Shown: piece by piece, positions 8,379 through 17,503 of the stretch
Position numbering within the stretch: position 1 is the stretch's first letter
Layout of the letters: each line of letters opens with the position of its first letter
Origin: Candidatus Magasanikiibacteriota bacterium
GTDB taxonomy: Bacteria > Patescibacteriota > Patescibacteriia > Magasanikbacterales > UBA922
Direction: 5' to 3'
Assembly (NCBI GenBank): GCA_002716765.1
Contig: PBBY01000004.1
Span: forward strand, 1 to 54,625
Length of the DNA stretch: 54,625 nt
Program-made: the position numbers and the translations under genes
Notes under the pieces: generated by a model
The model's database searches: none
What the model was told of the DNA's origin: nothing
Seen by the model: only the letters and a program-made list of their open reading frames with translations

Positions 8379-8454
8379 GGTGGCCATGGTGAAACGGTTA
8401 TCACAGAGGTTTGTGGTACCTCTATTACGGGTTCGATTCCCGTTGGTCACCCCA
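8379..8454 (+). tRNA. tRNA-His (anticodon GTG), encoded G-1 and CCA
   Basis: G-1 plus acceptor GTGGCCA/TGGTCAC, anticodon loop TTGTGGT, T arm ACGGG-TTCGATT-CCCGT, C73 and CCA. Confidence 0.95.
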
Positions 8455-8465
8455 AAGTGGGTTTT

Positions 8466-9617
8466 TTATTTTTTGTGATGCAGTATTTGGTCTTTATATG
8501 CATCTAAAAGAAGGGATGTCATGTTTTTGGCAGAAAGTTTTTGTGCTTTTTCTGCCGCTTCTTTTACTTTTTTGTTGTAGAGTGTTTTATTGTTTAATAG
8601 TGTAACAACATGACTTACAAATGATTTTTTTGTTTCTTTGGTAAGGTATCCACCAGTATTTCCGGCCAATACATCACAAACACCCATACCATTTACGGCA
8701 ACCACCGGTATCTTCATTGCCATTGCTTCTAACAATACCAAACCCTGTGTTTCTGTTTTAGACGCAAATACAAATATTTTTGCAAGACTGAGTAATGCAA
8801 AAATATGGCGACGTTCTATGTAGCCAGTAAAAATAATTTTTCGTGAAATACCAAGTTTTTTTGCTAATTCTTGTAACGATTTTTTTTCTGGACCATCTCC
8901 TACAATAATAAGCCGCGTTTTTGGGTGAGTTTTTATCAATCCCGCAAAGGAGTTAAGTAAAAATGCGATATTTTTTTCTTTTCCAAGCCGAGAGACGGTA
9001 ATAAGATAGGTAAGATTATCTTTGATTGCGTATTTCTTTTTAATTGCCCTAATCGTGGCTGCGTGAGGTTTAATACAATCAATTCCTGTAGGAATAGTAA
9101 GAATAGGTGAGGTTATATTGTATGATGTAAGCTCTTTTTTTATTGCTTTTGATGGTGCAATAACTACATTATTGGTATTACAATATGATTTACTTACCCA
9201 CACGGCAAAGTTTTTTAGATAGTCAGAATGAACGGGAAGGTAATGGGTATATTCTATGTATAATGTGTGATATGTGTGAATTAATGGAATACGGTGTTTT
9301 TTTGCTAAATAGAGCGCAAGTAATCCAATTGTAAATGGGGTGTGTGAATGAATAATGTCTATTTCTAATTCCTGGAATTTTGCCAGTGTTCGGGAGTAGG
9401 GTAAGCTAATACGTGATTCTGGGTGAAAAAGTACTTTTGCCGAAGGAAAACGATACACATTTTTTGGATCATGACGTTTTCGTTTTGTGGTAAAAGCAGG
9501 GGCAAAAATATATACATTATGGCCCATTTTTTTGAGTTCTTTGCTAAATATTTGGATAGATGTAACAACGCCATTTATTTGCGGCGAATAGGTATCGGTG
9601 AAAAAGGCGATATTCAT
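8466..9617 (-). CDS. GT4-family glycosyltransferase
   Basis: MNIAFFTDTYSPQINGVVTSIQIFSKELKKMGHNVYIFAP... and LIIVGDGPEKKSLQELAKKLG, E-x7-E region TETQGLVLLEAMAMKIPVVA. Confidence 0.9.
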   Translation of the reverse strand: MNIAFFTDTYSPQINGVVTSIQIFSKELKKMGHNVYIFAPAFTTKRKRHDPKNVYRFPSAKVLFHPESRISLPYSRTLAKFQELEIDIIHSHTPFTIGLLALYLAKKHRIPLIHTYHTLYIEYTHYLPVHSDYLKNFAVWVSKSYCNTNNVVIAPSKAIKKELTSYNITSPILTIPTGIDCIKPHAATIRAIKKKYAIKDNLTYLITVSRLGKEKNIAFLLNSFAGLIKTHPKTRLIIVGDGPEKKSLQELAKKLGISRKIIFTGYIERRHIFALLSLAKIFVFASKTETQGLVLLEAMAMKIPVVAVNGMGVCDVLAGNTGGYLTKETKKSFVSHVVTLLNNKTLYNKKVKEAAEKAQKLSAKNMTSLLLDAYKDQILHHKK

Positions 9618-9729
9618 AAAAGGGAAAAAATAAGAAAGTTTCTTGTGTAATGATACGTGTTTTTTTGCTTTTTTGCAATGGTGGGGGGTTTTCTCGGTAT
9701 TATTTGAAATGGCGGTATCGCGCGAAACA

Positions 9730-9759
9730 AAAAACCAGCGGTAATTGCTGGTTTTTTTA
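9730..9759 (-). terminator. Rho-independent terminator
   Basis: aaaaaaccagcggtaattgctggtttttt downstream of the pilin-like array. Confidence 0.75.
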
Positions 9760-9762
9760 GGA

Positions 9763-10287
9763 TTATAGCTGACTTCTGTTTGTGTTAAATTGGTTTTTTA
9801 TAAAGTCTCTTGTTTCTCTTTCTATAGCTTGTAGTTCGGATTCTTCGTTTCGGATGTTTGCATCTGTTTCATATTTTTCTATGAGTTGTCTATTGTCATC
9901 AGGTTCTCTTAGGAGTACTTGTGTCACAAAGACGGTGATTGAGTATGCCGATAGTACAATAACAAGACCAAGTGTGCTTATTTTTAAAATATTTTTTGCT
10001 TTTGTTACTTTTTCTTCTTCTCCAGCAGAGGTAAACATAAGGATTCCGGCATAAACTATGGTTAAGACAAAAAGTGTGCCAACAAAAGTAAGCCCATTTC
10101 GTATAATTGCTGCAATAACATCGCGTGGGTCTTTGGATTGGATTATGGCAAGGTCTTGCTCGGCGGCAGCTGAGCCAAGTTGTTTTACTAAATCTGTTCT
10201 GTAGTCAGCAGAAGTGCTGTCTACAAACATAAGAAAAGCCGCAAGCGTCATGGAAAAACAGAGGAGTGTGAAGATGTTTCTTTTCAT
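9763..10287 (-). CDS. T4SS pilin-like (VirB2/TrbC-type) paralog 1
   Basis: Signal peptide, two TMs, shared core LFVLTIVYAGILMFTSAGEEEKVTKAKNILKISTLGLVIVLSAYSITVFV. Confidence 0.75.
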   Translation of the reverse strand: MKRNIFTLLCFSMTLAAFLMFVDSTSADYRTDLVKQLGSAAAEQDLAIIQSKDPRDVIAAIIRNGLTFVGTLFVLTIVYAGILMFTSAGEEEKVTKAKNILKISTLGLVIVLSAYSITVFVTQVLLREPDDNRQLIEKYETDANIRNEESELQAIERETRDFIKNQFNTNRSQL

Positions 10288-10299
10288 ATATATAAAATA

Positions 10300-10803
10300 T
10301 TATCTACTTACGCAGTCGAATGAGCCTTTTTGCCAGAATTTCCATTTATTTACTTTGCACTGAACCGTTGGCGGTGCCTCTTGGTGAACCCGATCTTGCA
10401 AAGATTTAAGCATAACCTGGCTAACTATTGTAGTAATGGCATATGCAGAAAGGGTGACAAATAATCCAATAACGGCCATTTTTATGGTTGTGAGCGCTTT
10501 TGTTACTTTTTCTTGTTCTCCGGATGCGGTTAAGAGCATGATTCCGGAATAGAGTACAAGTAGTAAGAAGACGGTTCCAACCACAGTAAGAAGTGACTTA
10601 ATAAATTCGGCAATAACTACTTGTGGGTTTTCTCTTGCAACGCCCATTTCTGCACTTTCTGCGCCAGCTTTGAGTTGTTTTGTTACATTTGCCCCAAAAC
10701 CCTTCTGCTTTGTGTTTGTTTCAAGAGCGTTAGCATTTACGAATGAAAACGTAAAAAAGAAAAAAGAAAGACAAATGACTGAAATGAGTAGTTTTTTGTT
10801 CAT
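10300..10803 (-). CDS. T4SS pilin-like paralog 2
   Basis: Core LVLYSGIMLLTASGEQEKVTKALTTIKMAVIGLFVTLSAYAITTIV. Confidence 0.75.
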   Translation of the reverse strand: MNKKLLISVICLSFFFFTFSFVNANALETNTKQKGFGANVTKQLKAGAESAEMGVARENPQVVIAEFIKSLLTVVGTVFLLLVLYSGIMLLTASGEQEKVTKALTTIKMAVIGLFVTLSAYAITTIVSQVMLKSLQDRVHQEAPPTVQCKVNKWKFWQKGSFDCVSR

Positions 10804-10812
10804 AAAATAGTA

Positions 10813-11484
10813 TTAAAGTAATCCACCCGTGCCTTTTGTTTCGGATGCTTTGTTGAGTCGTTGGAAATTAAGACATTGTGATTCCCTGATTGTAACATAT
10901 TCGCAGTCTAGGGCGTCTGGGTTGTCTTGTTTTGTTTTGGAGGCACAGCCACCCCAATATGATTCACAATTAGATTCTTTTACATATGGAATAGTTTTAT
11001 ATACAGAGGTGGTATCAATGACAGCTTTTGGATCAAATTTTTCTAATAAACAACAGCCAATAATTGGGTCTTGTGCAGAAGACTTTCCTTCGCCGGTTGC
11101 CCGTTTTACAAATTGTGGTACCACAAAGTTGGTAATGGTGTATGCGCCGGTGGTTATAACAATACCAATAATAGCCATGCGAATAGTGGTAATGGATTTG
11201 GTTACTTTTTCGTCCTCTCCGCGTGCGGTTAAGTACAGAAATCCAGCGTAAAACATGAGTGCAAAAAAGAGAGTTCCAATAAATTGCAGGGCAAGGTTTA
11301 TTACTCTTCCAATATTTGTGGCTACACGTGTTTCGTCTGTTCCGGTTACATCAAATCCAGATTTCCTTGCAATGCTTGCACCAAGATCTTGACCAATATT
11401 TAGTTGAGCAAACACGGAGTTTGCAACAAAAAAAGAAAGGAGAAGTGCCAGGAGAATAAAAAGGTAGGTGGTGTTTTTTTTCAT
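10813..11484 (-). CDS. T4SS pilin-like paralog 3, Cys-containing C-terminal tail
   Basis: Core LMFYAGFLYLTARGEDEKVTKSITTIRMAIIGIVITTGAYTITNFV; tail GCCLLEKF...CESYWGGC...CEYVTIRESQC. Confidence 0.75.
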   Translation of the reverse strand: MKKNTTYLFILLALLLSFFVANSVFAQLNIGQDLGASIARKSGFDVTGTDETRVATNIGRVINLALQFIGTLFFALMFYAGFLYLTARGEDEKVTKSITTIRMAIIGIVITTGAYTITNFVVPQFVKRATGEGKSSAQDPIIGCCLLEKFDPKAVIDTTSVYKTIPYVKESNCESYWGGCASKTKQDNPDALDCEYVTIRESQCLNFQRLNKASETKGTGGLL

Positions 11485-11515
11485 AAGGATTTTGCTGGGT
11501 TAATTAGTGTGTTTA

Positions 11516-12055
11516 TTATCTTCTTTCAGGGGGAACACACTGGTTTTCTGGAATACGTTTTATTTCTCCGGCACAATTATTCTTTTCTTGCTGATTACTG
11601 GCTACGTTTGCGCCTGTTGGAATATTTTTTGTAAATGTTATACAACAATCAACTATTTTTGCTCCTTTTATGTCGGAGGTTTTTGACGTGATTCTTGGTA
11701 AAATAAAAGTAGTAAGGCTGTATGCGCCAATACATAAAACAAGACCAATTATGGATGTACGAATAGTACCTTTTGCTTTTGTGGCTTTTTCTTCGTTTTC
11801 TCTGGCAGTCATCCACATTAATCCGGCATAAACAGTAAGTGCAAGGAAAATGGTTCCGACAAAGGTAAGCAATACATTAATAGTAAACCCAATAGTAGCA
11901 GAAAGTGTTGTGTCTGTTGTTGATTTATCAAAACCAGCAGTTGCTGCTGCATTTCTGACTTTATTTGTACCAATGTCTACTACGGCAAAAGCGGGAAGAG
12001 TAACAAAAAATACCAATATAATGACAGAAATAAAGAGTGAAAGTTTTTTTCGCAT
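11516..12055 (-). CDS. T4SS pilin-like paralog 4, Cys tail
   Basis: Core LTVYAGLMWMTARENEEKATKAKGTIRTSIIGLVLCIGAYSLTTFI; tail DCCITF..NCAGEIKRIPENQC. Confidence 0.75.
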   Translation of the reverse strand: MRKKLSLFISVIILVFFVTLPAFAVVDIGTNKVRNAAATAGFDKSTTDTTLSATIGFTINVLLTFVGTIFLALTVYAGLMWMTARENEEKATKAKGTIRTSIIGLVLCIGAYSLTTFILPRITSKTSDIKGAKIVDCCITFTKNIPTGANVASNQQEKNNCAGEIKRIPENQCVPPERR

Positions 12056-12064
12056 AAAAATTAA

Positions 12065-12454
12065 TTAACCTATACTTCCTAATTGTGCGGTAATAAGGTA
12101 TGTAATAGCATAAGCACTTAACGTAATAACTAATCCAATAAGTGTGGTTCGAATTATTGTTTTTGCTTTTGTGGCTTGTTCTTCGTTTTCTCTGGCAGTC
12201 ATCCATAAATAGCCGGCGTAAACCATAAGAACAAGGAAAATAAGACCAATAAAAGACAACGCCACTTGAATAACATTTCCAATAATAACGTCGAGTGATG
12301 CGGTCTTCTTTGTTACCCCAGCCTTACCTGCAGAAGTTGTAAGTTTTTTTTCCCAATCTCCTAATGTTCCGGCAGCGTGTGCGGTGCTTGCGTAAATAAC
12401 TCCAGCAAAAGTAAGTGAAAGGGTGGTGAATTGTTTTTTATATTTGTTTGTCAT
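12065..12454 (-). CDS. T4SS pilin-like paralog 5 (minimal form)
   Basis: Core LMVYAGYLWMTARENEEQATKAKTIIRTTLIGLVITLSAYAITYLI. Confidence 0.75.
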   Translation of the reverse strand: MTNKYKKQFTTLSLTFAGVIYASTAHAAGTLGDWEKKLTTSAGKAGVTKKTASLDVIIGNVIQVALSFIGLIFLVLMVYAGYLWMTARENEEQATKAKTIIRTTLIGLVITLSAYAITYLITAQLGSIG

Positions 12455-12505
12455 ATATTTGCTAACTTTTGTGTAAAGTATTAAACCTAAGATTTTTATT
12501 TATAG

Positions 12506-13207
12506 TTAATTTAGTTGCCAATTAGGTTCACTAAATAGAGTGGTCTGCAAGTCATCCCCGCCAAATTCATTGGCTTTATTGCATATATCTACACAAAGGC
12601 TGTAGCTGCTAAATGTAGAATTAAATCCCGAGGTTCCATTACCACAAACCGGGTCTCCAACCGAGCAGCTTTTTTGCTCTAGCACACACTCTTCTTTTGT
12701 TTTTATGGAACAGGAATATTCATTTGTACCCCAAGAGTCGTTAATCATGTTTATGCAACAACCATAAACCAGGTCTTTTGCTTCCTCAATTTTTTGGCCA
12801 CCTGTTGGTTTTGTTGTTCCGGTTGCACCTTGTAATACAACATTTGTAATAGTGTAGGAAGAAATGACAATAATTAGCCCGATAATTGCTGTTGTCATCA
12901 TGGTTCTGGCTTTTTTTGCTTGTTCTTCGTTTTCTCTTGCGATCATCCAGGTGTAGCCGGCGTATACCATAAGAATAAAAAACACGGCAGTAATAAGGGA
13001 AAGTGCAAGATTTATAATAGTTCCTGATTGGGATTCTACAGTTTGTGTCGCGTCTATTCCTGTGCCTGTTATAGAGGCTTCAAGGAAGTTTGTTGCGCCT
13101 CGTAGTGTTTTCTCATTTGCTTTTGTGTGTAATATGTTAAAAAATAACGAAAAACAGAAACAACTGGCAAGAAGAAAGAGAGTATTTCGTGATAGTTTTT
13201 TGTTCAT
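12506..13207 (-). CDS. T4SS pilin-like paralog 6, Cys-rich tail
   Basis: Core LMVYAGYTWMIARENEEQAKKARTMMTTAIIGLIIVISSYTITNVV; tail with CC and multiple Cys. Confidence 0.75.
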   Translation of the reverse strand: MNKKLSRNTLFLLASCFCFSLFFNILHTKANEKTLRGATNFLEASITGTGIDATQTVESQSGTIINLALSLITAVFFILMVYAGYTWMIARENEEQAKKARTMMTTAIIGLIIVISSYTITNVVLQGATGTTKPTGGQKIEEAKDLVYGCCINMINDSWGTNEYSCSIKTKEECVLEQKSCSVGDPVCGNGTSGFNSTFSSYSLCVDICNKANEFGGDDLQTTLFSEPNWQLN

Positions 13208-13241
13208 AGCAGTGGTTTGAGGTTAAGGAAGGTGTGGGTTA

Positions 13242-13634
13242 TTATTGACTGCCATCAGTCGGAGGAGATGTATTCTCTTCTACGCTTGTAAAGACAAAAT
13301 TGGTAATGGCGTAGGCGGAAAGTACCACAACCAATCCTATAATTGCGGCAATAATGGTTTTTTGTGCTTCTTTTACACCCTCTTCGTTTCCTCTGGCGGT
13401 CATCCATTTAAATCCAGCGTATACCATAAGGATAAAGAAAATAACACCAATTATAGAAAGTATGGTTCCGATAAGGTTTCCAATAATAGCTTCTGGCTCC
13501 TCTTTAATGGTTAGTCCGGCATAATTGGCAGTAATCTCTAATCCACCAGCTTCTGCAGCAAAACTATGTGCCGCTGGAAAAAGTGTAAAAAGGAGAATAG
13601 TAAGACTGCTAAATAATATAATGGATTTTTTCAT
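13242..13634 (-). CDS. T4SS pilin-like paralog 7 (minimal form)
   Basis: Core LMVYAGFKWMTARGNEEGVKEAQKTIIAAIIGLVVVLSAYAITNFVF. Confidence 0.75.
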   Translation of the reverse strand: MKKSIILFSSLTILLFTLFPAAHSFAAEAGGLEITANYAGLTIKEEPEAIIGNLIGTILSIIGVIFFILMVYAGFKWMTARGNEEGVKEAQKTIIAAIIGLVVVLSAYAITNFVFTSVEENTSPPTDGSQ

Positions 13635-13700
13635 AGAGTTAAGTTAATGGTTTTTTTATATTTTTGTGTCGTTTTTTCATAATAGAGTTTCAATTCAATC

Positions 13701-14495
13701 CTAATTAGGTTCTCTGAGTTCTTGACAAATGCATGTTTCTTTATCATCAGTCAACTCACAATTACCAACCCATCCTTTGTTGGAGCATGCTTCTCCTACA
13801 TTCTTACCAATACAAGCATCCCAAGTTGAAAATGTGCCATCTGGTTGTGCTTTTACTTCTGTATTTGGACAAAGTCCTGGTACAAGAAGCTCGGTAAGTG
13901 CTTTTATGTCTTCGTTTTGTGGTGAACATTGTTCCGCATTATTTGTAGGATAAAATGTGTTGGCAAAATAATCAGTATTTTGACCCCTTGCACTATTAAA
14001 TGCATCATCACACTCTTTTTGGGTAAATAAACTTTCAATTAAGAAAATACCTTTTTCTTTATCTTTTGGGATCAGTACACAACACCCTTTATCTCCTTCA
14101 TTCTCACTCTCACCTTCTAAACTGGAAAACAAGAAATTTGTTAATGAATATGACGAAAGTACTATGATTAATCCAACCGATGCTGCAATTATGGTACTTT
14201 GTGCTTTTTTTGCTTGATCTTCTTTTCCTCTTGCTGTCATCCACAAAATTCCTGCATAAACCATTAGGATAAAAAATATTACGGCAACGGTGTAGAGTAA
14301 CGCGCCCAATGCTTTTCCGATCATTGTTGGGATGTCTCTATTTTTTCTAAAATCTGCATCTACTATGCTGTTTGTATCAGAAAATCCTTTTTTTACTTGT
14401 TCTATTGCGTTACTTTGTGCCAATGTGTGTTGAAATGGCGCAATACACAAAAATAATAGAAGTAATAGGAGTATATTTTTGTGTCGTTTTTTCAT
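13701..14495 (-). CDS. T4SS pilin-like paralog 8, Cys-rich tail
   Basis: Core LMVYAGILWMTARGKEDQAKKAQSTIIAASVGLIIVLSSYSLTNFLF, nearly identical to the 14512-15258 gene; long Cys tail. Confidence 0.75.
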   Translation of the reverse strand: MKKRHKNILLLLLLFLCIAPFQHTLAQSNAIEQVKKGFSDTNSIVDADFRKNRDIPTMIGKALGALLYTVAVIFFILMVYAGILWMTARGKEDQAKKAQSTIIAASVGLIIVLSSYSLTNFLFSSLEGESENEGDKGCCVLIPKDKEKGIFLIESLFTQKECDDAFNSARGQNTDYFANTFYPTNNAEQCSPQNEDIKALTELLVPGLCPNTEVKAQPDGTFSTWDACIGKNVGEACSNKGWVGNCELTDDKETCICQELREPN

Positions 14496-14511
14496 AACTA
14501 TTTATCAGTTA

Positions 14512-15258
14512 TTAAGGATTTGGTTCGGCTGCTGCACAGCCGCAAACAGAGTCTTCTAACTCACATACACTACCCACTTTTTGGTCACAAATTTCTCCAA
14601 TCCTTCTTCCTATACAAAGATTTTGCCTTGGTTTTTCTGTGGAAACTTGTGTGTTTGGACAAAGTTCTGGTACAAAAAGGTTTGACTGTTCACTTGTTTG
14701 GAAGGCGGTTTCACAGTGACAGTGATTTGGAATATTTGTGTAGTTTTTTATTTGACAAGTACCTTGAATGTTACCCTGATTAGGAATAATAATGGTACAG
14801 ACACTGTCTATTGGTTTATTGTAGCAAGGTGTTTCCATGTTTCCTCCATGAACCACCTTAGATGAGCAGTTCTGTATACTCTCACCCTCCAAACTCGCAA
14901 ACAAGAAATTTGTTAATGAATATGACGAAAGTACTATGATTAATCCAACCGATGCTGCAATTATGGTGCTTTGTGCTTTTTTTGCTTGATCTTCTTTTCC
15001 TCTTGCTGTCATCCACAAAATTCCTGCATAAACCATTAGGATAAAAAATATTACGGCAACGGTGTAGAGTAACACACCCAATGCTTTTCCGATCATTATT
15101 GGGATGTTTGTTTTTTTAAGGCCGGAGTCTGTTATTTGTCCTGCGGTTTGATCTAATCCAAGTTTGCCAAATTTTGTTACGGCAGCAAATGATTGAATTG
15201 GGGCAAAACACACAAAAAAGAGAAATATGATTGATACTATAATGAAACATTTTTTCAT
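14512..15258 (-). CDS. T4SS pilin-like paralog 9, Cys-rich tail
   Basis: Core shared with paralog 8; divergent Cys-rich tail. Confidence 0.75.
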   Translation of the reverse strand: MKKCFIIVSIIFLFFVCFAPIQSFAAVTKFGKLGLDQTAGQITDSGLKKTNIPIMIGKALGVLLYTVAVIFFILMVYAGILWMTARGKEDQAKKAQSTIIAASVGLIIVLSSYSLTNFLFASLEGESIQNCSSKVVHGGNMETPCYNKPIDSVCTIIIPNQGNIQGTCQIKNYTNIPNHCHCETAFQTSEQSNLFVPELCPNTQVSTEKPRQNLCIGRRIGEICDQKVGSVCELEDSVCGCAAAEPNP

Positions 15259-15290
15259 ACTTTTGTATGTGTTTTACGGGTTTTGCGCTG

Positions 15291-15707
15291 TTATTGTTGG
15301 TCTACTCTTTCTGTTTCTACGCCCGTTTCATAATCAATTCCTGTGGTTGCGCTATATAGTTGTGTAGTAACAAATCTGGAAATAGAGTAGGCGCTTAAAA
15401 TTAATGCTAAACCAATAACCGATGAAAAGAGTACTTTTTTTGCTTTTGCTACTTGATCGTCATTTCCTCCGGAAGTCATCCACATAAATCCTGCATACAC
15501 AATAAGAATGAGTGCGACAATACCAAGTAATCCAAGGGCAACGTTAATAATTTCTGCTGTTGTTGTTCGAATATCTTTTGCACCAAGACCAGAACGTGCA
15601 CCATGACGAACACCAAGTGGGTCAGCACCTTGAGCTTGGGTTGCGGTTGGTAAAACAGTGAATGAAAAGAAGAGAAAGGCACAAGCAAAAAGACAAGCTT
15701 TTTTCAT
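15291..15707 (-). CDS. T4SS pilin-like paralog 10
   Basis: Core LIVYAGFMWMTSGGNDDQVAKAKKVLFSSVIGLALILSAYSISRFV. Confidence 0.75.
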   Translation of the reverse strand: MKKACLFACAFLFFSFTVLPTATQAQGADPLGVRHGARSGLGAKDIRTTTAEIINVALGLLGIVALILIVYAGFMWMTSGGNDDQVAKAKKVLFSSVIGLALILSAYSISRFVTTQLYSATTGIDYETGVETERVDQQ

Positions 15708-15818
15708 AGAAGTGTATTATGTAAATAATATGCGCATCACCTTGTAAAAGATGGTGTAAAAACTAGAAATTAGAGACTACTTTCCAGTTTTTAAAAGGGA
15801 ATAACCCCTTTTAAATTA

Positions 15819-16277
15819 TTAAAAACTATATTGATTTGCTCCGGTAACAGCAGTGGCTTGACCAAGTTGAATAAGCACAAATCTGGCGATTGCCCAGGCA
15901 CTCATTATGATTGCCAAACCAATTATTCCAGATAAAATAAGTTTCTTTGCTTCTTCTACTTTGTCGTCGTTTCCTCCGGCAGTCATCCATTTAAATCCAC
16001 CAAGAAGAATTATAACAACAGCAACGATTCCAAGTAAGCTCAGCATAACATTTATGATTCTGGCAACGGTTGTTTGCAAATCTGCTTTTCCAAGTGCAGT
16101 GGTTTCGTGAATTGGATCAATACCAAAAACATCATCATTTTGTGCGGCACCTTGATTGTTTGGTTCAACCCCACCATCGTTTGCAAAAACATTTGATGCG
16201 GCTAATGTAGAAAATAGTACGGCTGCAATAATTGCAATAATAGTTTTGTATTTTACTAAACGCATTGCTAAATACAT
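15819..16277 (-). CDS. T4SS pilin-like paralog 11 (tandem-duplicate copy A)
   Basis: Strong SD AGGAGGTGATATT-ATG; MYLAMRLVKYKTIIAIIA... core GGFKWMTAGGNDDKVEEAKKLILSGIIGLAIIMSAWAIARFVLIQLGQ. Confidence 0.8.
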   Translation of the reverse strand: MYLAMRLVKYKTIIAIIAAVLFSTLAASNVFANDGGVEPNNQGAAQNDDVFGIDPIHETTALGKADLQTTVARIINVMLSLLGIVAVVIILLGGFKWMTAGGNDDKVEEAKKLILSGIIGLAIIMSAWAIARFVLIQLGQATAVTGANQYSF

Positions 16278-16402
16278 AATATCACCTCCTTTTTTGTGTG
16301 GTTTGTCATATATTTTTGTTCTTCACCTAAAAGATGAAGTAAAAACTAGAAATTATAGACTACTTTCCAGTTTTTAAAAGGGAATAACCCCTTTTAAAAT
16401 TA

Positions 16403-16912
16403 TTATAGTTCGTATGCTGTTGCTCCGGTAACATCTGTTGCTTGGCCAAGTTGAATAAGTACAAATCTGGCAATTGCCCAGGCACTCATTACAATAGCTA
16501 AACCAATAATTCCAGCTAAAATAAGTTTCTTTGCTTCTTCTACTTTGTCGTCGTTTCCAGCTGCTGTCATCCATTTAAATCCACCAAGAAGTATGATAAC
16601 TACTGCAACAATCCCAAGTAAACTTAATGCAACGTTAATGATTCTTGCAATAGTAGTTTGTAAATCTGCTTTTCCTAGTGCGGTTGTGCCATGAATGGAG
16701 TCCATACCAAATACATCAACTTGAGCTGCAACTTTACAAATACCATTGAAACAGACGTCGGTTTCTAATGTACAAGTATTTCCAGGTAGACACACGTCAT
16801 CTGTATCACCAGCTGCTGCAAAAACACTTGATGCGGCTAATGTAGAAAATAGTACTGTTGCAATAATTGCAATAATAGTTTTGTATTTTACTAAACGCAT
16901 TGCTAAATACAT
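16403..16912 (-). CDS. T4SS pilin-like paralog 12 (tandem-duplicate copy B, extra Cys segment)
   Basis: Same leader, core and SD as copy A; N-terminal insertion with CLPGNTCTLETDVCFNGICK. Confidence 0.8.
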   Translation of the reverse strand: MYLAMRLVKYKTIIAIIATVLFSTLAASSVFAAAGDTDDVCLPGNTCTLETDVCFNGICKVAAQVDVFGMDSIHGTTALGKADLQTTIARIINVALSLLGIVAVVIILLGGFKWMTAAGNDDKVEEAKKLILAGIIGLAIVMSAWAIARFVLIQLGQATDVTGATAYEL

Positions 16913-16985
16913 AGTATCACCTCCTTTCGTTGTTGGGTTTGTTTCATATAATAATACAGTATGGGAATAATATAATAAAAAAACG

Positions 16986-17414
16986 CTAAAAAATCCCCAG
17001 TATTTGGTTTAGTATAGCATAAGAACCAAAAATCACAAAAAGACCAATGGTTGCGTATAACATGGTTTGTGTGCCTTTTTTTACTTTTTCTTGGTTTCCG
17101 GCAGAGGTAAGCCACATAAACCCACCAAACATAAATGCCAAAAGCGTTAATGATCCAATAATTCCTAATGCTGTTTGCGCAACTTTTCCTATGAGCTCCT
17201 GAGGTGTGGCAGATGCAATTGGGTTTTGAAGCTGTCTTACTTTAGGTGCTATCTTGCTAAGGACGGGTGTTTGTGCTTTCGTATTTTGAGGCACTGCTGG
17301 AGCTGTTGCTGTAGCAGCTGTTGCAAAAGAGGTAAAAGAAAAACAAAAGCCACTAATTAAAATAAGAAAAAGAAATAATTGAATAGGAGAAAGGAGTTTG
17401 CGTTTAGCAGTCAT
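16986..17414 (-). CDS. T4SS pilin-like paralog 13
   Basis: Core FMFGGFMWLTSAGNQEKVKKGTQTMLYATIGLFVIFGSYAILNQIL. Confidence 0.75.
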   Translation of the reverse strand: MTAKRKLLSPIQLFLFLILISGFCFSFTSFATAATATAPAVPQNTKAQTPVLSKIAPKVRQLQNPIASATPQELIGKVAQTALGIIGSLTLLAFMFGGFMWLTSAGNQEKVKKGTQTMLYATIGLFVIFGSYAILNQILGIF

Positions 17415-17503
17415 AAAATACGTATAAAGTAATAGTTAATAGTATAGCATTAACGTGTTGGAAAAAAAAGGCGTAGCACTGTGCAAAACACACACGTAAG
17501 TTG

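Larger units (their letters stand above)
15735..16912. repeat. Tandem gene duplication including flanking hairpins
   Basis: Coding cores and the 3' block aactagaaatt(a)tagactactttccagtttttaaaagggaataacccctttt recur at ~15769 and ~16345. Confidence 0.75.

Noticed and set aside
8259-8450. 63-aa minus-strand ORF (MTNGNRTRNRGTTN...)
   Set aside because: Antisense to the tRNA-His gene, an artefact of the tRNA sequence.
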